Under the pieces are notes generated by a model that worked only from the letters and a program-made list of their open reading frames with translations, had not been told where the DNA came from and made no database searches. This document shows, one piece after another, positions 35,764-44,646 of a stretch of 64,000 nt of DNA. The stretch spans positions 124,001-188,000 of the forward strand of contig NZ_AWFI01000015.1 of NCBI RefSeq assembly GCF_000682775.1. Direction: 5' to 3'. Within the stretch, counting starts at the first letter, position 1. Every line of letters starts with the position of its first letter. The translations under genes and the position numbers were made by a program. The DNA is from Hyphomonas sp. L-53-1-40 (lineage in GTDB: Bacteria > Pseudomonadota > Alphaproteobacteria > Caulobacterales > Hyphomonadaceae).

Positions 35764-36689
35764 AGGGGCCCCAGCTTCAAACTCGCTCTGCCGCTGATTG
35801 GGGGCTGTTTGCCCTGCTGACCCTGTTCTGGGCGGGCGCCTATGTGCTGACCCGGGTGGCGGTGGACAAGGGCAATCCGGATATGGGCCTGCCGGTGGCC
35901 TGGGTGCTGCCGGGGCGGTTGACGATTGGTGCGGCAGTCTTGTGGGTGTTGATGTTGGCGCGGGGGCAGAAATTGCCGCCATTGAGAGACCGCAAGCGCT
36001 GGGTGGCGATCATCGGGATGGGGCTCGCAGGCTCCGTCTTTCCCTTCTTCCTGATCACGACCGCTCAGGAGACGGTCAATTCCAGCCTCGCCGCGCTCTA
36101 TACGGCGGCGGTTCCGATCTTCGTGGTGAGTGGGGCAACCTTTCTGTTTGCGGATGAACGGATGAATCGCGGAACCGCGATTGGCGTGCTGACCGGCTTT
36201 GCCGGGGTGGCTGTGTTGTTCGGGCCGGATGCGATGAAGGGACTTGGCGATGCGAGTGTTGTGGCACAGCTGCTGCTGATCCTTGCGACGATGAATTACG
36301 CCCTTGCGAGCCTGATGGCGCGGGGCGCGCCCCGGATCGAGGCCATTCCGTTCGCGACCGGTTTCGTCACGCTGGCGGCGGTGGTTTCGTGGCCGCTGGC
36401 CTTCACGGTGCACCCGTCCGAGGTCAATGCCGACTGGACGCATTGGGCCGCCGTGGTGGGGCTTGGCGTGATCCCGACGGCAATTGCACAGGCGCTGTAC
36501 ATGTACCTGATCGCGCGGACGAGCGCGACATTCTTGTCCCTGACGGGCTATGCGATTCCAGTGGTCAGCGCCGTGCTGGGTTGGGTGTTCTTCCGCGAGA
36601 CGCAGAGCTGGCAGGCGCTGATTGCCTTCACCCTGATCCTGGGCGGCGTTTGGCTTGCCCGGCGCGGCGGCGGCGTGAAGGAAGGCTAG
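35760..36689 (+). CDS. EamA/DMT-superfamily permease
   Basis: A 309-residue polytopic inner-membrane protein with about ten helices arranged as two EamA repeats (first roughly 15-145, second 160-300). Typical phrases are ETVNSSLAALYTAAVPIFV and, in the second half, SLTGYAIPVVSAVLGWVFF. Members export amino acids or other metabolites. Coupled by overlap to the aldo/keto reductase, it might export a product of that enzyme, but this is a guess. Confidence 0.88.
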   Translation: MKGPQLQTRSAADWGLFALLTLFWAGAYVLTRVAVDKGNPDMGLPVAWVLPGRLTIGAAVLWVLMLARGQKLPPLRDRKRWVAIIGMGLAGSVFPFFLITTAQETVNSSLAALYTAAVPIFVVSGATFLFADERMNRGTAIGVLTGFAGVAVLFGPDAMKGLGDASVVAQLLLILATMNYALASLMARGAPRIEAIPFATGFVTLAAVVSWPLAFTVHPSEVNADWTHWAAVVGLGVIPTAIAQALYMYLIARTSATFLSLTGYAIPVVSAVLGWVFFRETQSWQALIAFTLILGGVWLARRGGGVKEG

Positions 36690-36724
36690 GCCTGTTCCTG
36701 CACATGCGACGCCCGTGAAGGCGC

Positions 36725-37099
36725 CTAGTAGGATAGCTGGATTTTCATCAGGACACTTCGCGTCAGGTATCGGGACGGGGCAGGCGCGTGCCGGTCGCGC
36801 AGGGCCACAGCGGTATTGTGACGGCAGGGGCTGGCCGCCAAATCCATTTCACCCATCGCCAGGCGGAAGCCCTTCGAGGGCTCAAAGGCCAGCGGATCAG
36901 GGTGGATCGTTCCCGGCACGTCGCCGACGGCAACGATGTCTACTTCCCCACGGGGCGAGATTTGCACCATCATGGCGCGCATATCCCGCTGGATATAGCG
37001 CACGTGAAAGGTGAGGATCACGACCTGTAGCCAGATCCAGAACCGGTACGGCCGCAGGTGCGGCGGCAGGTTTCGCAAAGTGGCGAAGGCGTCATCCAT
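36725..37099 (-). CDS. Hypothetical protein
   Basis: A 124-residue protein that I do not recognise. It starts MDDAFATLRNLPPHLRP, has one hydrophobic patch (WIWLQVVILTFHV) that could be a membrane-associated helix, and a basic middle. It converges with the EamA gene and is divergent from the phosphoesterase gene. No usual ribosome binding site is clear, and it could be a lineage-specific gene. Confidence 0.45.
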   Translation of the reverse strand: MDDAFATLRNLPPHLRPYRFWIWLQVVILTFHVRYIQRDMRAMMVQISPRGEVDIVAVGDVPGTIHPDPLAFEPSKGFRLAMGEMDLAASPCRHNTAVALRDRHAPAPSRYLTRSVLMKIQLSY

Positions 37100-37234
37100 G
37101 CTCTGATTATACCTCCGCCTGCGGAGGGGGAGGACAAGTCTTTTTGTTAACCCTGTTTTTATTGCATTTTTGTGACGAAAATAGGGGGTAAACTGTCATA
37201 AAACTCATACCGAACGCACTTAAGGGCGGGCATC

Positions 37235-38050
37235 ATGACCCGTGCCGATCCTCGCCCTGATTATCGTTCGATCTTCATCTCCGATGTACATCTCGGCAGT
37301 GCCGGATGCCAGGCCGATGCGCTGTGCGCCTTCATGAAGACGCATACATCCGAACAGCTCTATCTGGTGGGCGACATCATTGATGGCTGGCGGATGCGCA
37401 AGAAATGGTACTGGCCGCAATCACACACGAACGTTATCCGCCGTATCCTGACGGCTGCAAAGCGCGGCACGGACGTGACCTATATCATCGGGAACCATGA
37501 CGAGTTCCTGCGCGCCTTCCTGCAGTTCCGGCTCGCCTTTGGCGACATCAAGGTGAAGAACCGCGCCGTGCATGAGGGCGAAGATGGCAAGCGCTATCTG
37601 GTCGTACATGGCGACATGTTCGACGGCATGATGCGGGCTGACCGCAAATGGATCATGCATCTGGGCGATCATGCCTATAATTTCCTGCTCTGGACCAATA
37701 CGAAGCTGAACGCGATCCGCCGCTGGTTCGGCATGCCGTACTGGTCGCTGTCGCAGGCCCTGAAGAAGCGCACCAAGCGGGCGCTGAACCATATCCATAA
37801 TTTCGAGGGCCATGTGGCCGACTATTGCCGCCGCAAGGAGTATGATGGCGCGATCTGTGGCCATATCCATGTTGCCGAAATGCGCGAGATCGACGGCATC
37901 ACCTACATGAATGATGGCGACTGGGTAGAGAGCTGCACGGCCCTCGTCGAGCATCATGACGGACGCTGGGAACTGCTCCACTTCCAGCCGCATGTGGTGA
38001 ACGAGAAAGCGCCGGTCGCAGAGCTGGTCCGCGCCGAGGCGATGGCCTGA
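37235..38050 (+). CDS. LpxH-like metallophosphoesterase (UDP-2,3-diacylglucosamine diphosphatase type)
   Basis: A 271-residue calcineurin-like phosphoesterase with the full metal set: SDVHLGS, LVGDIIDGW, GNHDEF, HGDMFD and GHIH. The tight WRMRKKWYWPQ region after GDIIDGW marks the LpxH-related subgroup that is frequent in alphaproteobacteria. These proteins cleave UDP-diacylglucosamine or related envelope lipids, but many alphaproteobacteria use LpxI for lipid A, so this member may act on another substrate. A TTAA-N7-TTTA near-match to a CtrA box lies upstream at 37146-37160. Its stop faces the acyltransferase gene. Confidence 0.8.
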   Translation: MTRADPRPDYRSIFISDVHLGSAGCQADALCAFMKTHTSEQLYLVGDIIDGWRMRKKWYWPQSHTNVIRRILTAAKRGTDVTYIIGNHDEFLRAFLQFRLAFGDIKVKNRAVHEGEDGKRYLVVHGDMFDGMMRADRKWIMHLGDHAYNFLLWTNTKLNAIRRWFGMPYWSLSQALKKRTKRALNHIHNFEGHVADYCRRKEYDGAICGHIHVAEMREIDGITYMNDGDWVESCTALVEHHDGRWELLHFQPHVVNEKAPVAELVRAEAMA

Positions 38051-38056
38051 TCCATC

Positions 38057-39193
38057 CTATCCCAAAAACGGTTTCAAACTGGCGCTGAGGCGGCGGCGGG
38101 CCTGGAACTGGCCGAGGAGCCAGAGCAAGGCACCCGAGGCCAGCAGGGCGAGGATCACGGTCAGGGTGACGCGCAATTCGGCCGGTATGTCCGTCAGACC
38201 GGTACGGCGCAGCAGAACACCGGTCAGGTGGCGCACGGGCTCGTGCACACAATAGAGCGGGAACGAGATCAGGCCGAGGCGTTCGCAGATCCCTGTGAGC
38301 CAGAGGCTGCCCGGCTGGGCGCGCGCGCCGATCAGGATGAGCAGCGGGCAGAGCAGGCCGATGGCAACGAACTGATAGGCGCCCTTTGCGTAAACCGGGA
38401 ACATCAGGATGCCGAGCGTCAGCGCGAAGACGATCAGCGTGGGCATCAGGCCTGTAAAGCGCGGCAGGTATCTGGCCATTGGGCCGGCAGGATTCTGGAC
38501 CAGCCGGTAGATGATGATCCCTGCGAGGAAGGCCGAGAAGACGCGCGGAAAGCCGAAGAAGAAGGTCTGATGGCTCCAGCCGACATTGGCGGTCAGGTCA
38601 TTGCCGGACAGGCGGGCCAGCGCGAGACAGCAAAACAGGTAGAGCGAGAAGGCGGCAAGGCAGGTGCCGACCAGTCGCCATTTCGGCAGGCGTGCAATCC
38701 AGATGAAGGCGATGCTGGCGACAAATTCGTAGAAGATCGACCAGAGCGGCGGATTGGACGGGAAGAGTTCCAGCGTGCCGTTCGCAGGGATCTCGTAATC
38801 GCTGAGCGCCGGGATGAAAGCGAAATGTCCGATATGGGTCAGGGCAAACTGAAAGGGGCTGAAGGCCCGTCCGGTCTCGGCAAACACGATCAGCATTGCG
38901 ATGGCGCCGAGTACCACGCCGCCCGCGACAGTCGGGGCGAGCCGGGAAATCCGTTTGTTGGCAAAGACGCCTGCTGGCATGCCGCTACGCAGGGCCTTGG
39001 CATAGGCATGGTAGATGACAAAGCCGCTGAGGATGAAGAACAGGTCCACGGCAATATAGCTGTTCATGAGCAGTCTGGACTGGCCGCTTCCAATATAATG
39101 GTAGAGCATCACGATAATCGCCGCGATCCCGCGCATGCCATCCAGGACGTAAAATCTCTGGCCCGTGGAGCGAGCCTGATTGATGGCGGTCAT
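38057..39193 (-). CDS. Acyltransferase 3 family membrane protein
   Basis: A 378-residue inner-membrane acyltransferase with about ten helices. The N-terminal motif LDGMRGIAAIIVMLYHY contains the catalytic-type His, and DLFFILSGFVIYHAYAK follows; these open nearly all family members. It probably O-acylates a surface glycan or lipid. The start at 39193 is best by alignment with the family; in-frame starts extend to 39253. It is convergent with the LpxH-like gene and divergent from the helicase gene. Confidence 0.82.
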   Translation of the reverse strand: MTAINQARSTGQRFYVLDGMRGIAAIIVMLYHYIGSGQSRLLMNSYIAVDLFFILSGFVIYHAYAKALRSGMPAGVFANKRISRLAPTVAGGVVLGAIAMLIVFAETGRAFSPFQFALTHIGHFAFIPALSDYEIPANGTLELFPSNPPLWSIFYEFVASIAFIWIARLPKWRLVGTCLAAFSLYLFCCLALARLSGNDLTANVGWSHQTFFFGFPRVFSAFLAGIIIYRLVQNPAGPMARYLPRFTGLMPTLIVFALTLGILMFPVYAKGAYQFVAIGLLCPLLILIGARAQPGSLWLTGICERLGLISFPLYCVHEPVRHLTGVLLRRTGLTDIPAELRVTLTVILALLASGALLWLLGQFQARRRLSASLKPFLG

Positions 39194-39399
39194 TGTCACG
39201 CGCAGTCCCCACTGTCTGAGCTGGGCTGTAGGAGACGCTAACGGACCGGGCAACCTCTAATTGGATAGGCGGGCGGGTTTTTCCCATGCGGCAGGATCAA
39301 GGGCAGTTTCCGGGCAGATTGACTAGTTCGGGAGCAGGCGGTGTGGGCCGATTGCAGGCTCAACTTGACTTTCATTGGCGGCCCCGCCACGCAACGTCG

Positions 39400-42123
39400 A
39401 TGAGTTCGACCTTGAAGGCCATTCTCGGCCCTACCAATACCGGCAAGACGCATTACGCCATTGAGCGGATGACGGGCTTTGGCACCGGCATGATCGGCCT
39501 GCCGCTGCGCCTGTTGGCGCGCGAGGTTTATGATCGTGTGGTCGAGCGCAAGGGCGCGGCCCATGTCGCGCTGATTACCGGTGAGGAGCGCATTGTTCCG
39601 CGTACGGCGCGATACTGGGTGTGCACAGTGGAATCCATGCCGGTGGATCTGAAAGTGGATTTCGTCGCGATTGACGAGATCCAGCTGGCCGAAGACCAGG
39701 ATCGGGGCCATGTCTTCACCGACCGTATCCTGAATTTGCGCGGCAATCACGAGACATTGCTGCTGGGCAGCGACACGATGCGCAGTGTGTTGCGCAAATT
39801 GGACCTTGGCGCCGAGACCGAGCCCCGCGAGCGGTTTTCAGAGCTTCGCTATACCGGGCATTGCAAGATCACCAAACTGCCGAAGCGTACAGCCATCGTC
39901 GCGTTCAGCGCGGATGAGGTCTATGCGATTGGCGAATTGCTGCGGCGCCAGAAGGGGGGAGCGGCGATTGTGATGGGCGCGCTGAGCCCGCGCACGCGAA
40001 ATTCGCAAGTTGAGCTCTACCAGTCCGGCGAAGTCGACTACATCGTGGCAACAGATGCGATCGGCATGGGGCTGAACCTTGATGTCGACCGGGTCGTGTT
40101 TGCCTCGCGCTCGAAATTCGATGGGCGGCGCCATCGCCTGCTGACACCAGCAGAATGCGCACAGATCGCGGGCCGGGCCGGGCGGTTCCGTACCGATGGT
40201 GAATTTGGGGAGACAGCGACCTGTCCGCCATTCGATGAAGCGACATGGCAGGCCATCGAGGCGCATCGGTTCGATCCCGTGGATCATTTGCAATGGCGCA
40301 ACTCGGCACTCGACTTCTCCAGCCTGCGCCGCCTGATCCTGAGCCTTGAGACCCCATCCGGGCATCCATCCCTGATCCACAATCCGCATGCGCTGGATGA
40401 ATGGGTGTTGCGCCGAATGTCGGAAGATGCGGCCATCGGGCCGAATGTGGCGGGTACGCGCGAAGTGCGGCGGCTATGGGATCTGGCCCGCCTGCCAGAC
40501 TTCCGCAAAGCTGGGCCGGAAGGCCATGCACGGCTCGTGCTGGGCCTTGCTGAAACGCTCGCCAATCCGGATGCGCGCCTTGCCGACAAGGGGCTGGAGC
40601 GCCGTCTGGATGATCTTTCATCGACCCAGGGTGATATTGCGAAGCTGCAGCAGCGGCTTGCCAATATACGGACCTGGACCTATGCCGCCCATCGGCCTGA
40701 CTGGCTGGAAAACCCGGAAAAATGGCAGGATCGAACACGAGAGATTGAAGACTCCCTGTCAGACGCGCTACACGAAGCGCTGACTGCCCGGTTCGTGGAC
40801 CGGCGAACCACCGCTTTGCTTGCCAGCCTGAAGAAGGAAGACGCCCTCGTGACCGAATTGACCCCGGAAGGTGATGTCCGTGTGGAAGGCCATGTCGTTG
40901 GACGCCTGAAAGGCCTGACCTTCGAACCTGTTCTTGATGCCCGTACACTCGAAGGCAAGGCGGTGCGCAGCGCAGCCCAGGCCGCTGTGCGCCCGCTGAT
41001 CCTGGAACGCCTGTCGCTGATCGTGGCGGCGCCGGATGATGCGTTCAAACTGAATGATGAAGGCCAGATCGAACACATCAATTCGCCCGTGGCCCATCTG
41101 GCCAAGGGATCGAGCTGGATGGCGCCGCGCGTCGAGATTGTCGGCGCATCCGAAGTCGACCCAGCTGAGCGTGAAGCTGCGCGCCAGCGGCTGGAGCAAT
41201 GGGCCGCGGCCGAGACCGCCAAGATCCTGCCAACTCATACAAAGCTGGCCGTTGAAAAGGCGGGCGATGCGCTGGAAGGCCTCGCGCGCGGGATTGCCTT
41301 TCGTCTTCTTGAAACAGGCGCTGCGGTTGATCTTCGCCAGGATGACCCAAGTCTGCGTCTGACCGGCGACCAGCGTGAAGCCCTCAAAGGCGTTGGCGTG
41401 AGAGCAGGCCGTGTCGCGGCACATGTGCCGGATGCGCAAAAGCCTGCAGGCCAGCGCATGATCGCCATTCTGCGCGCTGTGTTTGAAGGTCAGCCTTTCC
41501 CACTGGCACCAGAAGGGGCCGGGTCATTTGCACTCGATGGCACATGGCCGGAAGAGGCGCTTGCCGCCAATGGCTATCTCCGTTTCGGCCGCCGGGCTGT
41601 GCGCGCAGACCTTGCCGAACGTCTTGGCTGGGAGATCGCCAAGCGCCGCAAGGAAGCCTCCAAGAACGCTTTCCCCATCGAGATCGACTTGGCCTCCGTC
41701 GTCTCTTGCCCTGCCGATGACTGGCCCGCCGTGTTGAAAGGCTTTGGCCTTGCGCCTGCGGAAAAGGACAAGGAAACGGATGCCGTTACTTTGTGGCGCT
41801 ATGCGTCCCGCGCCCGTCCCGAGGGGCGGTCTGAAGGCGGGCGGCCCCAGCGCGGCCGAGATCAGAATGCCGGTGGCAAAGGCCCGAAAGGTCCACGCGG
41901 ACCAAAACAGCAAGGCGGGGGCGGGCGGTCCAATTCCCGCAGTGCCTCGCAGTCGCGCCAGCCGGACCCGGACAGCCCGTTCGCGGCGCTCGCAGCCCTG
42001 CTGCCGGAGCCCAAGCAGGCGGCTAGCAAACCAAAGAAAAAGAAACGCAAGCCAAAACCCAAGCCGGATGCCGCCGCTGAAAGCGCAGCTGATACGAGCT
42101 TCGAGTACAAGCCCTTTCAATGA
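39400..42123 (+). CDS. Suv3-like RNA helicase with disordered basic tail
   Basis: A 907-residue superfamily 2 helicase. Walker A GPTNTGKT lies at residues 10-17, DEIQ (instead of DEAD) at 92-95 with DRGHVFTDRILNLRG, and motif VI-like AGRAGRF near 265-271. This set is that of mitochondrial Suv3 and its alphaproteobacterial relatives, which unwind RNA, in mitochondria with an exonuclease. A second half without clear catalytic motifs is followed by a Gly/Arg/Lys/Pro-rich tail (about 805-900), probably disordered and RNA-binding. The ATG at 39400 is chosen because the family begins with this P-loop strand. It overlaps the S4-domain gene by four bases. Confidence 0.88.
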   Translation: MSSTLKAILGPTNTGKTHYAIERMTGFGTGMIGLPLRLLAREVYDRVVERKGAAHVALITGEERIVPRTARYWVCTVESMPVDLKVDFVAIDEIQLAEDQDRGHVFTDRILNLRGNHETLLLGSDTMRSVLRKLDLGAETEPRERFSELRYTGHCKITKLPKRTAIVAFSADEVYAIGELLRRQKGGAAIVMGALSPRTRNSQVELYQSGEVDYIVATDAIGMGLNLDVDRVVFASRSKFDGRRHRLLTPAECAQIAGRAGRFRTDGEFGETATCPPFDEATWQAIEAHRFDPVDHLQWRNSALDFSSLRRLILSLETPSGHPSLIHNPHALDEWVLRRMSEDAAIGPNVAGTREVRRLWDLARLPDFRKAGPEGHARLVLGLAETLANPDARLADKGLERRLDDLSSTQGDIAKLQQRLANIRTWTYAAHRPDWLENPEKWQDRTREIEDSLSDALHEALTARFVDRRTTALLASLKKEDALVTELTPEGDVRVEGHVVGRLKGLTFEPVLDARTLEGKAVRSAAQAAVRPLILERLSLIVAAPDDAFKLNDEGQIEHINSPVAHLAKGSSWMAPRVEIVGASEVDPAEREAARQRLEQWAAAETAKILPTHTKLAVEKAGDALEGLARGIAFRLLETGAAVDLRQDDPSLRLTGDQREALKGVGVRAGRVAAHVPDAQKPAGQRMIAILRAVFEGQPFPLAPEGAGSFALDGTWPEEALAANGYLRFGRRAVRADLAERLGWEIAKRRKEASKNAFPIEIDLASVVSCPADDWPAVLKGFGLAPAEKDKETDAVTLWRYASRARPEGRSEGGRPQRGRDQNAGGKGPKGPRGPKQQGGGGRSNSRSASQSRQPDPDSPFAALAALLPEPKQAASKPKKKKRKPKPKPDAAAESAADTSFEYKPFQ

Positions 42124-42407
42124 CGGACACGCCAACGCTGCGCCTTGATGTGTGGCTGTGGCGGACACGGTTTTTCAAGACTCGCGCCCTGTCCGGAACG
42201 TATATTCGCAAGCGGGGCGTCCGATTGACCCGCAATGGCCAGACCCGGCGCGTCAACAAGCCGGGCACCGCTATTTGCGTTGGAGATGTTGTCACGCTGG
42301 CGCGAGGCGCGCATATCAGGACCGTCGAAGTGCTGGATCTGGGCACTCGGAGAGGGCCGGCAGAAGAGGCGGCGGCAATGTACACGACGCTGGAGACCGA
42401 CACATGA
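42120..42407 (+). CDS. S4-domain RNA-binding protein (Hsp15-like)
   Basis: A 95-residue protein with an S4 domain at about residues 8-65 (RLDVWLWRTRFFKTRAL, then KRGVRLTRNGQTRRVNKPG). It resembles HslR/Hsp15, which binds stalled 50S subunits with nascent chains in enterobacteria. The start overlaps the helicase stop, and the stop overlaps the TerB gene start, so all three are coupled. An RNA or ribosome role together with the helicase is likely but inferred. Confidence 0.88.
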   Translation: MTDTPTLRLDVWLWRTRFFKTRALSGTYIRKRGVRLTRNGQTRRVNKPGTAICVGDVVTLARGAHIRTVEVLDLGTRRGPAEEAAAMYTTLETDT

Positions 42408-42850
42408 TGAACACGCTGAAAAATCTGTTCCGGCAGAAAACGCCCGCCGAAAGACCGATGGACCCGCAAGTCGCGGCTGCGGCACTACTTGTCGAGGCTG
42501 CCCTGTCTGATGGGGTCTATGTGAACATTGAAAGCGACATGATCGCCGAAATCCTGTTGGAAGCGTTCAAATTCGATGCAGACAAGGCGGATGCCGTGCT
42601 GGCCGAAGGCGAAGCCTTGGCTGAAGAGGCGGTCGGTTCCCACCAGTTTACCAAGCATGTGAAGAAGCTGCCGATTGCGGAGCGGATTTCCATCATTGAA
42701 GGCCTGTACCGGGTGGCGCTTGCTGATGGCGAAAAAAGCGATATCGAGGATGCCTATATCCGCCATGTCGCCTCGCTGCTGCATATTGACGATATTTCTC
42801 GCGCACAGGCTCGCCAGGCGGCGGAAAAGCGGATCGCCGACGCTTCCTGA
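42404..42850 (+). CDS. TerB-family protein
   Basis: A 148-residue helical soluble protein. Helices such as AAALLVEAALSDGVYVNIE and the mirror-like IIEGLYRVALADGEKSDIE, each carrying an acidic D-G-x-x-x-x-E site, are those of the TerB-like fold first linked to tellurite resistance and often metal-binding. No other ter gene is nearby. Its ATG overlaps the S4-gene TGA. In alphaproteobacteria this gene regularly stands between the S4 protein and fdxA. Confidence 0.82.
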   Translation: MMNTLKNLFRQKTPAERPMDPQVAAAALLVEAALSDGVYVNIESDMIAEILLEAFKFDADKADAVLAEGEALAEEAVGSHQFTKHVKKLPIAERISIIEGLYRVALADGEKSDIEDAYIRHVASLLHIDDISRAQARQAAEKRIADAS

Positions 42851-42935
42851 AGACTCCTGTCAGAACACCTCATTGACATGAGCGCCTGCGCGCGCCATTT
42901 CGCCGGTGCACAAACCCCAGAAGGCCCTCCTGCCC

Positions 42936-43280
42936 ATGACCTATATTGTCGTTGATGCCTGTATCCGCTGCAAATACATGGATTGCGTCGAGGTTTGCCC
43001 TGTCGACTGCTTCTATGAAGGCGAGAACATGCTGGTCATCCACCCGGATGAGTGCATCGATTGTGGTGTGTGCGAGCCGGAGTGCCCTGTGGAGGCCATC
43101 AAGCCCGATACCGAGGATGACCCGGACGCCAAATGGCTGAAGCTGAATACCGAGTATGCGCAGACCTGGCCAAATATCACCCGGATGAAGGAACCGCCGG
43201 CAGACCGGGAAGAATTTGCGCAAGAAACCGGTAAGCTGGAGAAATATTTCAGCCCCAAACCGGGTGAAGGCGACGCCTGA
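42936..43280 (+). CDS. fdxA: Ferredoxin FdxA (7Fe type)
   Basis: A 114-residue ferredoxin. The first cluster region [18 protein letters not shown] and the second [16 protein letters not shown] give the [3Fe-4S][4Fe-4S] spacing of the FdxA family, and the long C-terminal extension ([20 protein letters not shown]) is typical of the group. The ATG at 42936 begins the invariant [12 protein letters not shown]; the frame reaches to 42906. It carries electrons in the cytosol. CarD follows in a separate unit. Confidence 0.95.
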   Translation: MTYIVVDACIRCKYMDCVEVCPVDCFYEGENMLVIHPDECIDCGVCEPECPVEAIKPDTEDDPDAKWLKLNTEYAQTWPNITRMKEPPADREEFAQETGKLEKYFSPKPGEGDA

Positions 43281-43382
43281 ATCGGGTCGTCCGAACCCTG
43301 ATTTTGCTGGGTTTCTCAATAAACGTTAACAAAATCAGCGACCTTGGGAACTTTACTCTTGGTTAGCATCTGGGCGTGTCTG

Positions 43383-43411
43383 TTGAAAAAGCTGCACATT
43401 TATGCTATCGT
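43383..43411 (+). promoter_or_regulatory. Sigma-70-type promoter before carD
   Basis: TTGAAA at 43383-43388 and TATCGT at 43406-43411 are separated by 17 bases. The transcript would carry a leader of about 110 bases before the carD ATG. The rest of 43281-43525 is AT-richer than its surroundings and shows no gene. Confidence 0.5.
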
Positions 43412-43525
43412 TCAGACTTGAGTAATAACTGAAAAGATCCGGAAACTTCAACTCAGACCGTCAAATGCGTCGGACTGGGGGGGATTTTGTCGGCTCTAAA
43501 TGCGTAGAAAAGGGCGATATCCAAC

Positions 43526-44047
43526 ATGGCTAAAAAAGCATCTGCGGAACTGGCGTTTGAAGTGGGTCAAAGCGTCGTTTACCCCGCACACGGGGTGGGC
43601 AAGATCACGAGCGTTGAGAAGCAGACTGTGGCCGGCATGGACCTGGAGGTCTATGTGGTGTCCTTTGATCAGGACAAAATGATCCTTCGCGTCCCAACCA
43701 ATCGCGCCGAAGCCTCTGGCATGCGCGCACTGGCGGGTTCCAAGCTGGTCGAAGATGCGCTGAAGACCCTGGGTGGTCGTGCGCGCATCAAGCGGACCAT
43801 GTGGTCGCGCCGGGCTCAGGAATATGAAGCGAAGATCAATTCCGGTGACCTGATCTCTATTGCGGAAGTCGTTCGCGACCTGCACCGCGGCGAAGATCAG
43901 CCGGAACAGTCCTATTCCGAGCGCCAGCTTTATGAGAGCGCCCTGGACCGTATGGCTCGTGAACTCGCCGCCGTCGAGAATATCGAGAAGGGCGACGCCA
44001 TGGAAAAACTCGCAGAATCTCTCGCAAAGAAGAAAGTGGCTGCTTAA
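43526..44047 (+). CDS. carD: CarD-family transcriptional regulator
   Basis: A 173-residue protein that binds RNA polymerase and stabilises the open complex, notably at rRNA promoters. The N-terminal RNAP-interacting domain FEVGQSVVYPAHGVGKI...VVSFDQDKMILRVP occupies about residues 10-65; the helical DNA-binding part includes WSRRAQEYEAKINSGDL. Length is that of CdnL/CarD. A strong terminator follows 26 bases after the stop. It has its own promoter-like sequence. Confidence 0.95.
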   Translation: MAKKASAELAFEVGQSVVYPAHGVGKITSVEKQTVAGMDLEVYVVSFDQDKMILRVPTNRAEASGMRALAGSKLVEDALKTLGGRARIKRTMWSRRAQEYEAKINSGDLISIAEVVRDLHRGEDQPEQSYSERQLYESALDRMARELAAVENIEKGDAMEKLAESLAKKKVAA

Positions 44048-44073
44048 GCCTCCAACTCCTTTCGATCATGCAG

Positions 44074-44110
44074 AACCCCCGTACGGCCGCCTCGCCGTGC
44101 GGGGGTTTTT
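44074..44110 (+). terminator. Rho-independent terminator of carD
   Basis: AACCCCCGTACGGC pairs with GCCGTGCGGGGGTT (one G-T-type mismatch) around CGCCTC, and T follows. It closes the carD unit. Confidence 0.9.
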
Positions 44111-44193
44111 CATGTCCGAAGTCCTCAAATTGCATCAAAAATGAACAACCGGACCCGGAATATTAAAATAGCCGGGGTTTGGGCAGGTTCCTG

Positions 44194-44201
44194 TTAACCA
44201 T
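44194..44201 (+). promoter_or_regulatory. CtrA half-site-like element upstream of the Sel1-like gene
   Basis: TTAACCAT lies 121 bases before the Sel1-like gene. It matches the CtrA half-site used in some alphaproteobacteria, but an eight-base match is weak evidence. Confidence 0.25.
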
Positions 44202-44321
44202 ACGGCAAAGGAGAGAAGGCACTCTTTGCCTGTCGCCGGAATGCTCTGGTGACGGATGGATGTCTTGGCTGACATGCCCGAAACAGGGTGGCGGCGAAGG
44301 CAGGGTGACAGGAGAAACAAG

Positions 44322-44591
44322 ATGCCCTTTTCGGATATTGAAATACAGCCAGGTGGCCTTTTGGGCGCCGACGCGAATGCAGATGAGTTCTATCAGGCCG
44401 GCCTTGCTTGTGCCGCTGGTGTCGGATCGGAGATGGATCTGATCTCTGCGCACAAATGGTTCAACCTCGCTGTGTCCAAGGGACATGAAGAGGCCCGCGT
44501 GCAGCGTCAGGAAATGGCTGATATGCTGAGCTCGGAAGAAGTCAAAGTGGCGCTGTCTTCAGCCCGCGACTGGCTGAGCCTCGCCAACTAG
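44322..44591 (+). CDS. Sel1-repeat protein
   Basis: An 89-residue protein with one Sel1-like helical pair: EFYQAGLACAAGVGSEMDLISAHKWF is followed by NLAVSKGHEEARVQRQEM. Such repeats mediate protein contacts. GGAGA precedes the ATG at 44322 by eight bases, whereas the longer frame to 44256 has no site. No signal peptide is visible, so it should be cytoplasmic. Partner unknown. Confidence 0.72.
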   Translation: MPFSDIEIQPGGLLGADANADEFYQAGLACAAGVGSEMDLISAHKWFNLAVSKGHEEARVQRQEMADMLSSEEVKVALSSARDWLSLAN

Positions 44592-44646
44592 TCCAATATG
44601 ATTGATAGCGGACGGCATGGGGGACGCCATGCCATCCGCCTTCTGA

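Noticed and set aside
38228-39241. A 337-codon rightward frame opposite the acyltransferase
   Set aside because: Its charged composition is a mirror of the hydrophobic membrane protein; no family features.
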